Shown: positions 35,154 through 49,200, counted from the stretch's first letter. The stretch: DNA of 64,000 nt from Ophioceras dolichostomum (GCA_003049485.1 PYST01000124.1:34724-98723), one strand, 5' to 3'. The notes: generated by a model from the letters alone, not told the origin. Translations and numbers: made by a program.

Positions 35154-37483
35154 TCAAAGCTTCGGCCCCCTCTCCTTCTTCTTCGCCTTCTCCCTCTCGC
35201 GCAACAGCCTGCGCAGTATCTTCCCACTAGGACTCTTGGGTATCACATCAATGAACTCCACCCCTCCCTTCAGCCACTTATACGGAGCCTTGTGCTCCTC
35301 AACATGTCTCTGTATCGCCCTCACGAGCTCCCCCTCCCTCCCGGCATCACCAGCGGGGTACTCCTTCGCCGCAGCCGCAGACTTGACCACATACGCCTTC
35401 GGCACCTCCCCCGCGCGCTCGTCAGGCACCTGTATGACGCTGCAGTCCTCGACGGCCGGGTGCGTGAGCAGGTGCGCCTCCAGCTCCGCGGGCGCGACCT
35501 GATGCCCTTTCACCTTGATGAGCTCCTTGATGCGGTCGAGGATCACGACGTGCTCGTTGCCCTTCGGTGACAGAGTGATGAGCACCTCGTCGCCCGTGCG
35601 GATCCACCGCCCGTCGTCGTCCCACACGAACGTCTCGGCCGTGGCCTGCTCGTTGTTGAGGTAGCCCAGCACAACCGAGGGCGACTGCACCCACAGCTCC
35701 CCGGGCGTGTCGCGTTTCGTGACCACCTGGCCGTGCTCGTCGATGATCTTGACGCGCACGCCGGGGATGAGCGAGCCGGACGAGCGGGGGAGCGTGTCGT
35801 GCTCGCTCGTGGCGCAGACGACGGTCGAGGTCTCGGTCATGCCTGGAAAGTGGCAAGTGGTGTCAGCACTCTCGTTGACAAAGATGCACCGAAGTGCGGT
35901 TCGTCTACTATTTCTCTCCTTCTATCTCTCGATTCTCTTCTCCTTTTGTTTTCAACTTACCGTATCCCTGAATGACGCACCACTTCGGGTAGATGTGGTT
36001 CATTTCGGCGATGGTTTCCTCGCCCAGGGGCGCCGCTCCGGAAAACACGCCGCGGATGCTGCTGAGATCGTACCTCGCGCACAGCGCCTTCTGCCGCAAA
36101 AACTGGATCATGATGGGAGGGACCTGGTCAGAAAATTTGGCGTTAGCGGTTGATGACACTTCCGGACGGAGTCTTTGTTTTTTCCATAATAGAAACAAGC
36201 AACTTGAACGTACCACATAGAGCACTTGGATCTTGAAGCGCTGGATGGCGGACAAAAGGCCAACGAAATCAAACTTGGGAAGCACGATGATCTCATCCCC
36301 CCTGTAGGTGCCGGCGTGGACCAGGACCACGAGCGCGTAGATGTGGCTGAACGGGAGCAGGCCCAGCGAGACCTGTGTTTTGATCCCCAGCAGCTTGTAG
36401 GCGTATGAGTCGTGGAGGGTGAATTGCATCACGTTCGAGATGACGTTCCGGTGAGATATCATAACGGCTTTCTGGAAAGAGGACGAGGGGAAGAGAGACG
36501 GATGCTTGTTAGCTACTAATGCATAGAGGGACGGATAGAGATGGAGGAAGGGAGAGAAAGGAAAATATCCGCGGAAATATCTGCGGCACTAAGTACGTAG
36601 CTACTCACAGGCAGCCCAGAAGTCCCGCTGGAGTAGCACAAGAACGCAGGCTGGCGCCCCCCCTGACCGGTCGCCCACCTCACCGGCTCGAGCCTCGAGA
36701 GGTTCTGGCCCTCCTTGACCAGCTCGTCGACGGACACGACCGGCAAGGAGGCCGGCGACCCTGCCATCCACATGACGAACACGTTCTCCGGCTTGATCCC
36801 GGCGGCCTTGGCGGCGGCGGCGCCCGTCTCGAGCAGCGGCGCACAAGTGAACAGCGCTTTGGCGCCAGACGACTTGAGCTGATGCGTCAGCTCCGCGACG
36901 GAGTAGACGGCGTTGGCGGGGGTCGCGATGCCGTTCAGCCTGTGGATGGCGTAGAGGACTGAACGGTAGTCGATCTATATTTGCACCGAGATGATGAGAC
37001 GAGACAGCTGGTTAGTCAACCAACTCACGACGCGGTTTGTTTGGTCTGTCGGTTCGGTCGCGAAGAGGATAAGCAAGCAAGCAAGAAACATACCGTGTTG
37101 ACTGAGAACACGCCGACGACCTTTTCCCATGCTGTTCCCTCGTTCGGGGTCCATCCAAGCCTTTTGCCGAGAGCTCTGGCGATGAAGTCGGTCCTCCGGG
37201 AATGTTCCTCCGTCGTGTATGTCTTGCCGGTAAGGCCACACGTGAACGGATTCCTGCTCTCGGCAAATGATCGACGTCCGTATTTCTCATTGCTCATGAA
37301 CTCCTCGATGGGGATAGAGTCAGGCGGGTCTGCGAGCTCCCCCGGCGGCGTTCGGCAGTGTTAGTTAGCATTTTGTATGCGTATTCCGGGTCCCGTGCCC
37401 TGCCCCTTTCCTTTCTAATTGTCCAAAGTAGAGGACTCACCTATGGGCAGCTTCGGCACCCATGACGGAGGTAGAAACGTCAT
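35154..37483 (-). CDS. 4-coumarate-CoA-ligase-like acyl-CoA synthetase
   Basis: AMP-forming ligase (ANL superfamily) that activates a carboxylate as acyl-AMP and then acyl-CoA. Six exons, 37483-37441, 37329-37094, 36974-36609, 36471-36214, 36123-35961 and 35842-35154, give 584 residues. Motifs are the P-loop CYSSGTSGLPKAVMISHRN (intron 3 falls exactly between P and K), GYGMTETS across intron 5, WIRTGDEVL with the ribose-binding Asp, and the catalytic Lys in IPKSPSGKILRRLL. The protein ends GPKL, and PKL is an accepted variant of the PTS1 peroxisomal signal, so I infer import into peroxisomes. The acid substrate (phenylpropanoid, fatty or aromatic) cannot be told. It is not visibly clustered with pathway genes. 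Confidence 0.92.
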
Positions 37484-39108
37484 CTTGCAGTGGTGATGAT
37501 GCTGCGAAGATTCCAAGTCAGACGTAGGTTACAGACCAACAGCTCTCGAGTCGCTCTTCGAGGAGGAAACCAGAGAACTGTGCCGTGTGAAAATATCTGA
37601 GAAAGAAGAAGCGCGTCGGTCTAATGGAAATGAGCTTCGAGGTCTGGGGCAACGTCACGTCACCAGCAGAGCATTGGCCAGAGCTCTCAGAAAGCGTTGA
37701 CTTTGAGCATCCGAAGTTTCCTGAGAGCTTGCGATAACCGAGCCGAGGCAAGACAGGTAAGGATACCTACTGGACTCTTATATGGAATAGCGGAGCGCAA
37801 GCAAGGCCAGCAACAACAAGCCCCTCTTTTGTCCACAATGGTTATTGTCCTTGTCCCCGGCGCGGAGAATAGCAATATTGTGAATCCTGGGTTGGACGCC
37901 CACGTTTGGTCACCGCCCTCCCATAGCTAGTGTTTCTCGCTTGCGTGCTCAGCTGGCTGCTTGCGGGATGGCTGGATGTGCCTAGCAGCAACCGACCTGC
38001 CTAGGTCGGTAGCCGGACTCTCAGCCAAGAAGAACCTGGAGGTGTCGGGGCTGCCGTGCACAACAGCCGTTGCAAGCACGCGCAACCGCCCAGGTTGATC
38101 CTCCCCCAGACGACCCCCAGACGGATGCAAAGCCTCAGCCACTCACAGGTGCTCGCCTACCCCGCATCTCCACCACGCCCAGACACAAGTCCCATTGCGT
38201 CCTCATTTCTCGAGGAGGATGGGTGATGGCGTGCGACTCCAGTCGTGGGTTTGCACTATGCATCTGCCGAATGACGGTCTGTCATGAGGGGTGTGTGTTC
38301 CATGAATATAAGTCGTCGGCGTGGTCGTCGATGATATCGGGATTCTGAGCTCAGCAATTGTTTGTTATCAGCACTGCATGCATCACATATCAGCAGCCCG
38401 TCGTAAGCATCATCAAACCAGAGCTCAGCGCTAATTGAACGGACGGCTCGGGCCTTCCCCGCAACTCGGGTGCAATTCCGAGTTGACGGAGAATGCCAAG
38501 AAGATGAGTGGTTGTGGGAGATGGCGAGCTTGTATCTTATGATTACGGCTAAACATCACCACAGAAGGCCGAGGCATCTCGGATGCTGTCACTCACGATA
38601 ACCGTAGGCTTGCCCCGTTACGAAAAGATAGGAAAATGGATAGCGGGAAAGTGTGCATCAGATAAGGAGAGAGCTAGCAAACTTGCCACTCGAGAGAACT
38701 GGTGATAATTGTGCTGTCTCTGCTGGACCACCGACGAGCTGGATGAGGATTGCGAGTCTTCCCCCAACTCCAGCCCTCTTGTCGGGTTGAAATAGCGCGT
38801 TTAACAGTGTCTTAGACATTTAGGAGATCTGCCTAGTTTCGAATATGCATCTTGCATCTATGTCGTCTTTGTGTTTATACAAGGCACCACACAGCCCTAC
38901 ATGGTACCGGATTAGCACTGGACTCGAGGACTCACTGCCTATCGCCAGAGAAATCAATCCCTCCTCCCCTCCCTCCTGGGAGTCCTGTCTTCCGGGATAC
39001 ACATCTCCGAATGCGACAGCATGTATCTCAGCTCACGGTCTCGTCCCTAGGTGGGTATTCGTCCACGTATACGAGGCGAACCGACCCTTCCAACCCTCAC
39101 GGTTCGTC
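37484..39108. other. Intergenic region
   Basis: 1.6 kb between the start of the CoA ligase and the end of atp12, both on the minus strand. No supported coding sequence. The plus-strand frames at 38845-39691 overlap atp12 in antisense and have its mirrored composition. Confidence 0.4.
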
Positions 39109-40625
39109 TTACCTCCCACTCCCATCGCCAGAAACGAGCAGCACCACGCTGCCAAGCTGTCTCCTAATATCTTCCTTCTCAACATCATGCGTGTCCTCCA
39201 CCTCGCCCCACCTTCCCGTCTGCCAGTCAACCTCGACACTAGTAGCCCTAGCCGCATCCTCAACGCCGAACACCGACGCTCTCCCCTCCTCTACCCCAGC
39301 GGAGCCAGCAGAGACACTAGCAGCAGCAGCAGGGGCGACGACACCCTCACCCTCACTCCACTCCGCCACGAGCCTCGCAGCAACTAGCAGCCCTTTCCCT
39401 GCCAGGACGGCTCGCTCCACGCCCGCAAGGTCCCACTCGCCCAGCCCCAGCAGCCACCCCCTCACCACATCCCTGACCCCATCAGCCTGCGGCTTCGGCA
39501 ACAGCCCGCCGTCGTCGAGCACCGGCTCCAGCGTGACGCCCGGCCACACCCGACTCGTCAGGTACGCCACTATGGGCGTCGCCACGCGCTCCTGCGTCTT
39601 GCGCAGCGTCTTCTCCGGGTCCACCACCCCTTCCGCGTCCAGCCCCGTCGACGCCGGCGCCCAGCACAGCAGACTGTCCGTGTCGAGGTAGCGCAGGAGC
39701 GAGGTGGCGATCGCTTCTCTAACGGGCCCGGCGGAAGCAGCAGCAGCAGTAGCAGCAGCGTTGTCGTCGGCGCGGATGTCGAGTGCCCGGCAGATCAGGC
39801 TCGTCAGCGGGATGAGGTGCTGTCTGCCGGCCTGCTGCACCGTCTCTAGCGAGTCCCATTCGACGGCTAGGGCGTAGGCGAGCTGTGGTTTGGAGAGCGG
39901 TAGACGGATGACCTTTTTGTGCGTCGGGTCGCGGAGAGGGCGGGAGTCGAGGTGGATTTCGTATGCGTCTGTGGTAAAAAGCCCGTAGGAAATGGATGTC
40001 AGATAATCGTAATTTAACAATACTCAGGAGGACAAGACTGCGAGCGACGCACCCGGGGGAGAGAGAGAAACTTACCTCCAACCTCCCGGACATGTACATC
40101 CTTGTAAAACCTCTTCCTCTGGCCCTGCGATTTTTTATTCGAGCTTCCTCCGGTGACCGCGCTACCCCTACTGCCACCGCCGCAGCTGCTTCTGCTCCTC
40201 GAACCGGTAGCATAATCACGCATATCCTGTATGTTCTTCAGAAGTTCCGCCTGCGCCTTCTTCTTTCCTATACGCGCCTCGACTGCGCTGCCGTAGCTTG
40301 CGGCAGTATCTGTCTTTCCTCCTCCTGGTACTCTCCCTACCCCTGCCTCAGCGTCGGCACCAGCTGAAGCAGCGACGGGAGGAGCTGGAGGCGGGCCTGT
40401 GCCGGATATGGGATGGACTTTCGCCGGTGTCGAACGCGAGGAGTGAAGCGACCTGTTTTGGACGTGTAGCATCGAGGACGATGTTCTCCCGGCCGCCGTT
40501 GCGGATATTGCAGGAATGAACATCAAGGAGGAGGCATGGCGCCGTGGTAGGAGGATCGAGGCGCCAGGGCGGGCTGTAGCAGCGCTCGTAGCGCCTGCGA
40601 GGGCTATTCGAGTAGGGGGCTTCAT
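39109..40625 (-). CDS. atp12: Mitochondrial F1-ATPase assembly chaperone ATP12
   Basis: Matrix chaperone that binds the F1 alpha subunit before assembly into the F1 hexamer. Exon 1 is 40625-40076 and exon 2 is 39968-39109 (107-bp GTAAGT intron), giving 469 residues. The N-terminus is an Arg/Ala/Ser-rich, acid-poor mitochondrial presequence (MKPPTRIALAGATSAATARP). Family motifs are KRFYKDVHVREVGDAYEIHL (formed by splicing), LDSRPLRDP, LAYALAVEWDSL and LLRYLDTDSLLCWAP. The protein is longer than typical ATP12 because of Ala/Gly/Ser-rich insertions in the leader and after AGVERAVLAGKGLL. The last codon before the stop (AGG TAA) also resembles a GTAAGA donor, so a small additional 3' exon cannot be excluded. 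Confidence 0.9.
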
Positions 40626-42040
40626 GCTTAATCTATTGGGGAAAAATCACAAGAAGGAAATGAGAAGAAGAAAGAGGACGAGGACGATCTGGATACGTGC
40701 TCTGGGTTTGCTCAATGTGCAATTGATGATTACTGAAGCTCCAGCTTGAGCCGACGCGAATTTTCAGGGGCCCTAGTGGCTCGGGCTTGGGGATGACGCT
40801 GCGCAGAAGTCCAGCTGGAATGACCCGATTGGCCCGCCACAATAGCGCTTCTCGACTCGATGACATCACACCTTATATCGGCAGCCCGCTAGGAACATCA
40901 CACATGTGGCATCAAAGAAAGATGTGAGGTGATTGGATCTAGACTGTTGTACCAACGAACTCCAAGACGGTAGCGCAGGTACTTCCGCATGCCGCCACAT
41001 AAAGGCACATCGGAGCAGATTTGGGGTACGTGGACTATGTGTTGACTCGTGCGTGGGTCATGCATCGGCTGACCTCCTGGGGCCTTCACGAGGACGCTCA
41101 ACATCTTTTTTTGCTTATTTACTATTGTACTACCCTATGTACTACCTCCATCTGTAGAGACCGGCGTTTATAGAGAATGAACGAGTAAAGAGAGCAGAAG
41201 AGACAAGAAGACGGGTTTATATGTACGTGTATGGACGATGGCCAAGAGTGAATAAACAAGACGAGCAGGTGGGCGCAAAGAGAGAGAGAAAAGAGACTGT
41301 GACTGAGCGCCAGCTCTTCTCCTAGGTAGGTGCTCACTCCATCGACGATTTGCGAACCAGAGAAGCTGAACACAAAAAAGAGAGATACCGTAAGTTAAAT
41401 GATAATACTACATTGACATAAACAAGAAACGAGTTAAGAGGGAAAGATGTTAAAAGAGCTAAGAGAAATAGAAGAGTTGCCTCCATCTGTATCGCACCCA
41501 AGGAAAAAAAAAAAAAAACCAAGCCAGCAAAAAATGGAAAGACAACCACCATAAATATCCATACTGCTGGAAATAAAGTATCCCAAGAGAACGAAAAAAA
41601 AATCAAGCTGCAAGACATGTGCAGGTGTAACCAGACGGGCAAGCAGGCAGGTAGCTTCTTCTCCCTCGCTGTTCTGTTGATTTGTATCAGAGTGCTGTGC
41701 TGATCAGGATGACGGTGTCAGGCCGTTGGGAGGAGAGAAAAGAGAGCTCCAAAAGAAAAATATCGAGAACTTTTGAATACACGTACAGGACCGGGCTAGT
41801 TTCGCTGGATAAGGGACAAGAAGAAAACAGAAGGCCATCCATCCAATAGGAGACAGAGACAAGAAAAAGTGTAAGTGCACTGAAACCTCCTCCCGTATAT
41901 ATGCATTTCCCCCTCAAAGAAGCAATGCCAGTATGACCCGAGAGTATATGAATGTAGGTACGCGAGGAGGTATGCGGAGGGCATACGTGCATGTGCATGT
42001 TTGGACGACTAGGAGGTGCCGATCCGTTCGGTCTGTCCGT
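40626..42040. other. Intergenic region, purine-rich on the plus strand
   Basis: 1.4 kb between atp12 and efr3. From 41160 to 41900 the plus strand is strongly purine-rich (repeated AGAGA/GAAAA tracts), read as a pyrimidine-rich 3' flank of efr3 on the minus strand. No coding region or RNA gene is supported. Confidence 0.4.
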
Positions 42041-45000
42041 TCAGTACGGTGGCCGCGTGACGTTCCCAAGATGATGCTCCCCCGCCCGACTGTCAATACC
42101 CGACAGCAAGCTCTGCAGGTCCATCGCGCCGCCCGACGCACGCCGCGCATGTCCGCCGACAGACTCAGCAGCAGCAGACCCCAGCGACGACGCAAAGAAG
42201 CTCTCCGAGGCGCCCGAGCCCGACAGCGTCGACGACTGATGACCATGACCATGCCCGCCACCAGCAGCCGGTCCGCTAGGCGCAGTACCCGGCCGGCCCG
42301 AGCCAGACCTGCTGCGCAGACTCCTCTTGACCGCGGGCCGCAGCGCGCTCTGCTCCTGCACGACGGGCGGCAGGAACGGCGGGTGCGAAGAAGAGCTCTG
42401 CAGCTGCGGCAGGGCGGACTGCGGGCGGGCGGACGACGAGGACGGCGCCGTAGATGCCGTCGACAGGAGCGACGACTCCTGCTGCACGATGTTGGACGGC
42501 AGAGGCGGCACGGGCGGGACGAGCTCCTCGTCCTCCTCGCTCTCGACCAGGGCGATCTCGTGCGTGGGGTTCGAGTTGAGCGGGCCCCCGCCGCCGCTGA
42601 AGGACTCGCCTGAGATCTTGCGCTCCCTAGACAGCGATCTCGAGCGGCGCGACGTCGAGGAAGGCCCTGCAGCCGCCGGCGCCGGGGAAGAGGTGGACGA
42701 CGGGCCTGGCGCCGTGGCCGTCGGGCCGAGCGGCGACGGTTGGTGCTGCTGCTGCGACTGCTGCTGCAAGGTGTGAGGGGGCTGGCTGCCACTAAACGAG
42801 GCCTCCGAAGACGCCATGTCGTAGCTCACGAGGCTGTCGTCGCTATCGTCCGCCTCGCGCCCACCACCACCACCACCACCCGCGGCGGCCTGCAGGTTCG
42901 CGGCGGGGATCTGACCCGCGAGCACCATCTTCAGCTGGTCGACCGAGGTGACGAATCCCCCGCCGGCGCCCCTAGGCCCGGCCGAGCTGGTGGGCGAGGG
43001 CGTCAGGTTACTGCGCAGGCTCGACTTGCGCAGCTTCATGGCGGTGGGGTTCATCAGGGCCGGCGCCGCGAGCCCACCACCACCACCTGGACCTGTAGCC
43101 GAGGTGGGCGCCGGCTGCGAGCTCGGCCGGATGTTCTGCTGGCTGCCGTTGGGGCTCAGGCCGCCGCCGCCGAACGCGCCGTTGCTGCCGTTGAGGGCCG
43201 CGAGGCGGTTGTTGCGCACCGTCGCCGTGCCGGTCGTCCCCGTGCGGGACCCGCTGAGCGAGGCCGACTTGCTGCCCGCCTGCACGGCGGCGAGCACGGT
43301 CTCGCGCGCCCACTCCGCGTACATGGCCTCCCTGAACTTGGCAGGGACCTCGCGTTCCGCGGGGACGTCGCCGCCGCCGCCGATGTTTGGGGTGTGGGAG
43401 TTTGCGTTGTTGCTCAGCGACGAGCTCAGCATCGGGTGGGTGAAGCTGCGTCCCGGGCTGGCCGACGGGCTGGCGGGCGGCGAGCCCGCGAGCTCCTCCT
43501 GGTAGCTCGTGCAGATACAGTCCACGAGCGCGAAGCGGTCGTCGAACGGCAGCAGCGCCTCGGACTCCACCTTATGGAGCGGCATCTTGGGCTGCGGCCT
43601 GACCAGTCCGGGGGTGCCGACGAGCTCCAGCAGGGGGGGCGGGACGTGGACGCCTTCAACCCAGAAGTGCTTGCTGCGGCGGCGGATGATCTCGTTGTGG
43701 ATGGCGCGCCCGACCATCGACACCTCGAAGTCGAACTTCTCGGTCAAGACCCAGAAGTAGCCGTGCACGAGGCTGCCGAGCCGCACCTTGGAGATGGGGA
43801 GCTCGGCGTCCTGGATGTCTTCCTGGAGGCGGAAGACCATGGGCAGGCCGTAGCGTACGGCGTTGATACCCAGCTGGCACACCAACTTGGCGAGCAGCAC
43901 GTGGAGCAATACGATATCGGACTCGTAGTCTACGAACTGGAGTGCGTTGTCGTAGATGGCCACGTGCAGCAGGTTGAGGAAGTGGCAGCGAGGCGGCTTG
44001 GTCTCCTTCCGGGTCGAAGCGCTGGACGCGGCCCGCTTGGCGACGACAGCGATATTCTCCTTGCCGGGCCGCATCGAAGCCCTCGGGTTGGGCAGGGCGT
44101 TCTCGTCCCGTGCCTTCAGATCGGCTTTGGTAGTCTCGCGGTCCAGCCAGGTCAAGAGTGCGTCAGCGTACGCCTTGCGCACCAGGCCGTCCGGGTCTCG
44201 CAGCAGCCACTGCGTGCCCTCCCACACCTGGATCGGCACCTTGTTGCGAGCCAACCCCAGGTTGCCTGCCATCTTGGTCCGCGGGTTTGCAACCAGCAGG
44301 ATCGACTTTATCGCCTTGAGGGCCGACGTCTTGGCGACGGTCAGAGAGAAGAGGCCCTCGACAATGTGGGATTCGTCTGTTGTAATCGACCCTGGTCCGC
44401 GGCCGGGTCCCGATGCTGTGGCGGGAGGCTGCTGTTGTGCGCCACCCGCAGACGCTGAAGATGCCTGCGCTTCCGCCCTCTCGCCGTGGGGTGATGAGTT
44501 CGCGGGGCTGCTGGATCGTGCAGGCTTCAGCCGTCCCAAGATGGCCGAGATCATGTCTGAGATCTGATCGGCGTAGTATACATGCGTAGCCAGGTCTCCG
44601 ATGGTCTGCTGAATCCGGCTCAAGAGCTCTTTACGTCTCGCAGCAGTAGTCTCAGCAGCGGTAACCGCGGCAAGCGTCGTCGGCGATCTCGGGTCCGGCT
44701 GCCCTGGAATTATCGTAGTCTCCATGAGGTCCACGCCCGCGTTGATGCCGCTGCTGGGGTCGCCAGGCAGCTGCACCAACCTCTTCATGTGCTGCATCAG
44801 GCCGAGCAAGACGTCCATCACGCTGAGCCCGATCAGGTTGACTTCGGAGCGAAGGAGGGCTCCGGCCATTGCCACCAGCACGATGTGCTGCTGCAGCGTT
44901 TCGTCACACAACGGGATCCGTGTGAGCGCGTCCATGGTCGTGACCAAGATCACGTAGCGTTCCTGCACGGGGGCCCAGCGAGAGATGAGCCCAAACATCT

Positions 45001-46225
45001 TGATCGCCCACCCGCTGTCACGACCAGTATTCGGGTGTGTCCTAACCACCCGCTCGTCCTGGTTGACGCGTTCCTCGATGAACCGCAACAGTGCCAGCGT
45101 GGCCGACCGGATCTGCACGCGGTTCGGGGCGATGAATATCTGCTTCAGGCACTGCATGGCGAGCACGCCTATGTCCTCCTCGGCCAGCTTGTCGACGTCC
45201 ATCGCGGAGCCCGACAGGGCAATGGGGTTCGGCTCGCCCGTCTCGGCCGTGCGCACCGTGGCGACACTGGTCCTCCGCTTGAGGAGGCTTTCCGTGTCGA
45301 CCCTCTCCTCCATGTGTGCACGTTGCAGCAGGACCTCGAGGAAGTCCTCGTTGTCCGTCCAGAGGTTTTCTAGTATCATTGGCACGATGATCTCGTACTG
45401 CCGTCCTGACACGGAAGAGAGCGCATCGGACGAGGCGACGCTCCTGATGGCCTCCAGGCCCGTGTTCCTCCACCGCATCGCCACCGGTTTGCTCGGAGGG
45501 GCCTTTCCGGGGGATCCGCGGGTCGATGCGAGCGACGCGTACTGCCGCACTATCGACTCGTACTGCTTGAGGTAGGCGTTGTCGGCGTAGAGCGAAGACG
45601 TGTCGTGGTTCGCGCAGAAGGCCTCGAAGGTCGCGGTCGAGGACTCGACCATTAGAATGTCGTTCGACTTGAGCACGAGGTCGAGGATCTTAAGTACCGA
45701 CGGGGCGAAGAGCGGCAGGTCTTTTGGGTTTTTCTCGATCAGAGCCTCCAGGATCTGGAGGGTGACCTGGACATTTCTGCACAGATAAGACGGCGAGAGT
45801 TAGTAATGTCACCCCCGAACTTGGGATCACGCAGCGAGAAATTGAGTTGAGAACCGGCGGCCGAGCGCCGGATGCTGAGTGAATTCTGCATCCTGCGGCT
45901 GACCGGGCCATCCGGTGGTCTATTCGTGGTGCTGCCGGCCCGGAATGCAGGAACGAGTTCTGATGATCACGAGATGACCGAGCGAGGGGATAAAAAAACA
46001 ACAGACGAACCCAATGCGTAATCGCCAGACATCGCTGGCTGTTTTCTTCTCCAGAAAGGAGCCGACCTTCTGGAATTTGGACTTCCGAGATGCCGCATAG
46101 TAGAGCAAGTAGCTGAGCTCACTCGAATTGGGCTTGACGTCGACGGCCCCCTTTGTTGTGCGTGGGTAGCACTTCAGCACGAGGACCTGATGCTTGGGGC
46201 GGCATCTCTGCTGAATGGCGTTCAT
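42041..46225 (-). CDS. efr3: EFR3, plasma-membrane scaffold of the PI4-kinase complex
   Basis: Palmitoylated HEAT/ARM-rod protein that anchors PI 4-kinase (Stt4 with Ypp1/TTC7) at the plasma membrane. Exon 1 is 46225-46011 and exon 2 is 45776-42041 (234-bp intron, GTTCGT donor), giving 1,316 residues. The N-terminus MNAIQQRCRPKHQVLVLKCY has two cysteines suited to acylation. The spliced join (DVWRLRIG-NVQVTLQILEAL) matches the family. A helical-repeat rod covers the first about 800 residues, and the C-terminal half (from about 43600 down) is Ser/Pro/Gly/Gln-rich and probably disordered, with an RSRSLSRER-type stretch. The long plus-strand frame at 42740-44458 is its antisense shadow. Confidence 0.93.
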
Positions 46226-49200
46226 GGCGCCGACATGTGCGCCAGAGGAAGCTCCAGCTCTGGTTCGTGGCTGTCACGACGTGGCCGTTTAATCGTCTCG
46301 CTCGTTTTCGGTCGCTGTTTGAAGTCTTCGTGGTGTTGGTGCGGAAAGACGAGAGGCTCGCGTGCTTGGTGGTTTATGTGTGCGAGTGACGGAGGGAAAG
46401 TTCCTCGGCGATATGGGGGATCTGGACAAATTTCTGGTTAGGAGGGAGAAAAAAAAAGGCAATAATAAAAACAACGGTCCAGCGACTGGAACCACACACA
46501 CCACCGCTGATTGTGGCTTGAAAGCCCCTGGCCGCTTTGCTTATTCTTTAATTTTCCGTCATTGACCTCTCTTTGACCTCATTCACCTCACCCCTGCTGG
46601 TCATTGAAGGCTCCAAAAACACGAAGCACGACCACTCCAACAACCACTGTGATAGAAATAGTAAGACTCGTACTTGTAATAGCACCTGCGGGATTTTGGT
46701 TCTTGTCCGTTTGCTTCGACGGCACAAGACAACGAGGAGGAAGAGAGTAAATCGAGAGCCTACGGGTCTCCGGTTTGAAAGCGTGAGGTGACCTTGTTAT
46801 CATGGGTGTTTCGCTTTGGCGGTGGAGTTCACTTGTCGATCCGCAGAGGAGCTCGGGGCCTGCCAGTGCCGTACAACTGGAACCGACTTTCTGACAAAGG
46901 GCTGGCTGGTCTGGGCGGTGGGCCGGGGTGCTCCAGGTCGACTTTCGTGATAGACTCGTCCAGTGAAGAAAGCAGTGAAAGCTTTTTGACGAAATGACGA
47001 AACAAGTGTATGCGAAAATGGTTGGCAAGGACCTATGTCTTTGCACGTCTTGTCTTGCTTCCTGGGAAATGGTGATTGATTAAACTTAATAGGCCGCGGG
47101 GGTTGGGTTTTTTTTGGTTGACATCAATCCCTAAATCCTTGGAGTCCAGTCCAGTCCAGCCCAGTTGGCTGAGAGGTGATTATTGACCGCTAGAGAGCCC
47201 ATCTGACGACGCTGATGTGTTCACTTCCAAAACAAGCAAAACAAGATGCCGCTCGGCGCCGCGGGGAACGGCTTCCATTCATTCGCTGCCTTCGCTGCAC
47301 TCGCTCAACTCTTTCCCCAAAAATGTCAAACCTCCCCAACAGATCTGGGTCGATGACAACAGCCACCAGCCTACCGACATACAGCCACAACAGCCAGCCC
47401 AGCAGCCGAGACAACGAGACAGCTCCTGCTCTTCCCGCAGGTCGTCCGCACGCCTCCGCGCCCTCCCCTACCCTCCATCAACTCCGTTCCTGCCGGCCGC
47501 GACGCACCCTCCCCACCCTGCAGTGAAAGTGTGCAGCGCAGCCCTGTGACTTTTGGCAAGCCCGGTTTCGTGGCCTCTTTTGTCTCTTACATCAATACCA
47601 CATACCGACCAGTACTTACTCCTCCAACCTTTGCTTGCTGACCACCGTTGCTCCTCGCCGCCCTCACCAAGGCACAGTTACTCCGCTCTTATTGGTCCAA
47701 ATATTCCCCGCGTGCCTCGCAAAGGACGGGTCACGACTGGGTCACGACCATCCATCCGATCCGGCCGCCTTTGGTTGCCTACCTGTAGAGAAACCTGTAG
47801 GGCAGACAATGAGGCAGGCAGGCCACTCGGGGCCAGGCCATGCAGGAAGGCAGACAGACCGACTGCAGACCGTGGCCAGCCTGGCCTCGAACTTCTTCTC
47901 GGTCTCACTCAGGCAAGCTCTTAGTACACAGATAGAACAACAAAGCTGTCGACGACTGACCGAGCGGTGTCCACGTGAACTCGGATTGGTCAACCGGCTT
48001 TTGCCCACCGTCTTTTTTTTGCGTCCTTAGCTGTGATGTATCTCTACCTAAATGGCATCATGCGGGAAGTGCACTATTGTGCGATCAGATGTGAAATGCT
48101 CTGACTTTACTGCACGACCACGCAGGAGCCTCGGAGGCGGTGACTCGAGGGATAGGGGCAGCAGGCGCAAACTGGATAATTCGGAAAGTCCTGCATGGCT
48201 TTTTTCACTTACCGCCTTGAATGAAAAAAGATCAGATAGGACCTTCCCCAGTATACATAGACACTGCGAACCTGGGACCCGAAGGAGTGTTATGCGCCAA
48301 TCCTTGTGGGCACCCACCGGCCACGTTTGAGTTCCTGGCTTGCCCGGATGGTAAATACCTCAATGCGTGTACGAAATATCTCCGTATTGCAAACCACTAT
48401 TAGATATTCTCTCCACTCCCGTCCGAGCCTGGGCTCCAGGCACTCTGACCGCCGGATCTGAGCTGAGGGAGTTCTGATGAAGCGGTGGAGATCCGGGGTG
48501 TTCCGGTACAGCGGGGTCTTGCTGGTTCTCGGGTCTGTTATCAATCTCTTCCGGTTTCCTTTCGATGAACGATGCCCAGCGACATGATAGTCGTATTACC
48601 GTCATGACCCGAATTCCCCATGTGTGGTTTCTCCTGCGTGATGTCTCAGAAGACCCTCGAGCTCATGGTGGTATTCATGGTGGTATTTCCTCCGCGGCAT
48701 CTCTCTTTTCCCTTTGCTATCTCCCTAGTCTTTGCATGTGTCAAGGATGCAAGTCTTGCAAAGTCAGTGGGACAGTACAGCACAGCACTTCCTCCTGCAT
48801 GCTACCTGATCATCCGTGTGCTATCGCACAGTTCCCCCCAAAGCCAAGCCCAGAACGGCCATCAGTCAAAGGCTAGTAACGCCGGTACAGAAACCAGTTT
48901 GGTTTTTGCGGTAAGAAGAAGGCAATGACGCAGACTAGTAGCTACGTTCCCGCCGGCGCGGGCTAAGACCCTAGCGCCCGAACCGAACGCTCCCAACTGG
49001 CCAGAACGCTAAAGGCTCGTTGGGGACTGGACGGGAAACACGGGCACGCACCCTTGTGCGTTCATTCATTCCCTAGTTCGCGTCATTCTTTGTTCCCATC
49101 CACGAAAAGGAGGCTGGCGAGCTGGTTGGTTCCAAATGATGATGACGCTTAGACGCACAAACTATTCCTGGGTTGGGCACCCACACTCACATCAAACAGC

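Noticed and set aside
42740..44458. 572-codon plus-strand frame
   Set aside because: Antisense to efr3, which has a clear family match; composition is typical of GC-rich shadow frames.
47215..47549. Overlapping Ser/Pro-rich plus-strand frames in the long intergenic region
   Set aside because: Two frames look equally open, which points to composition rather than coding; no splice chain extends them.
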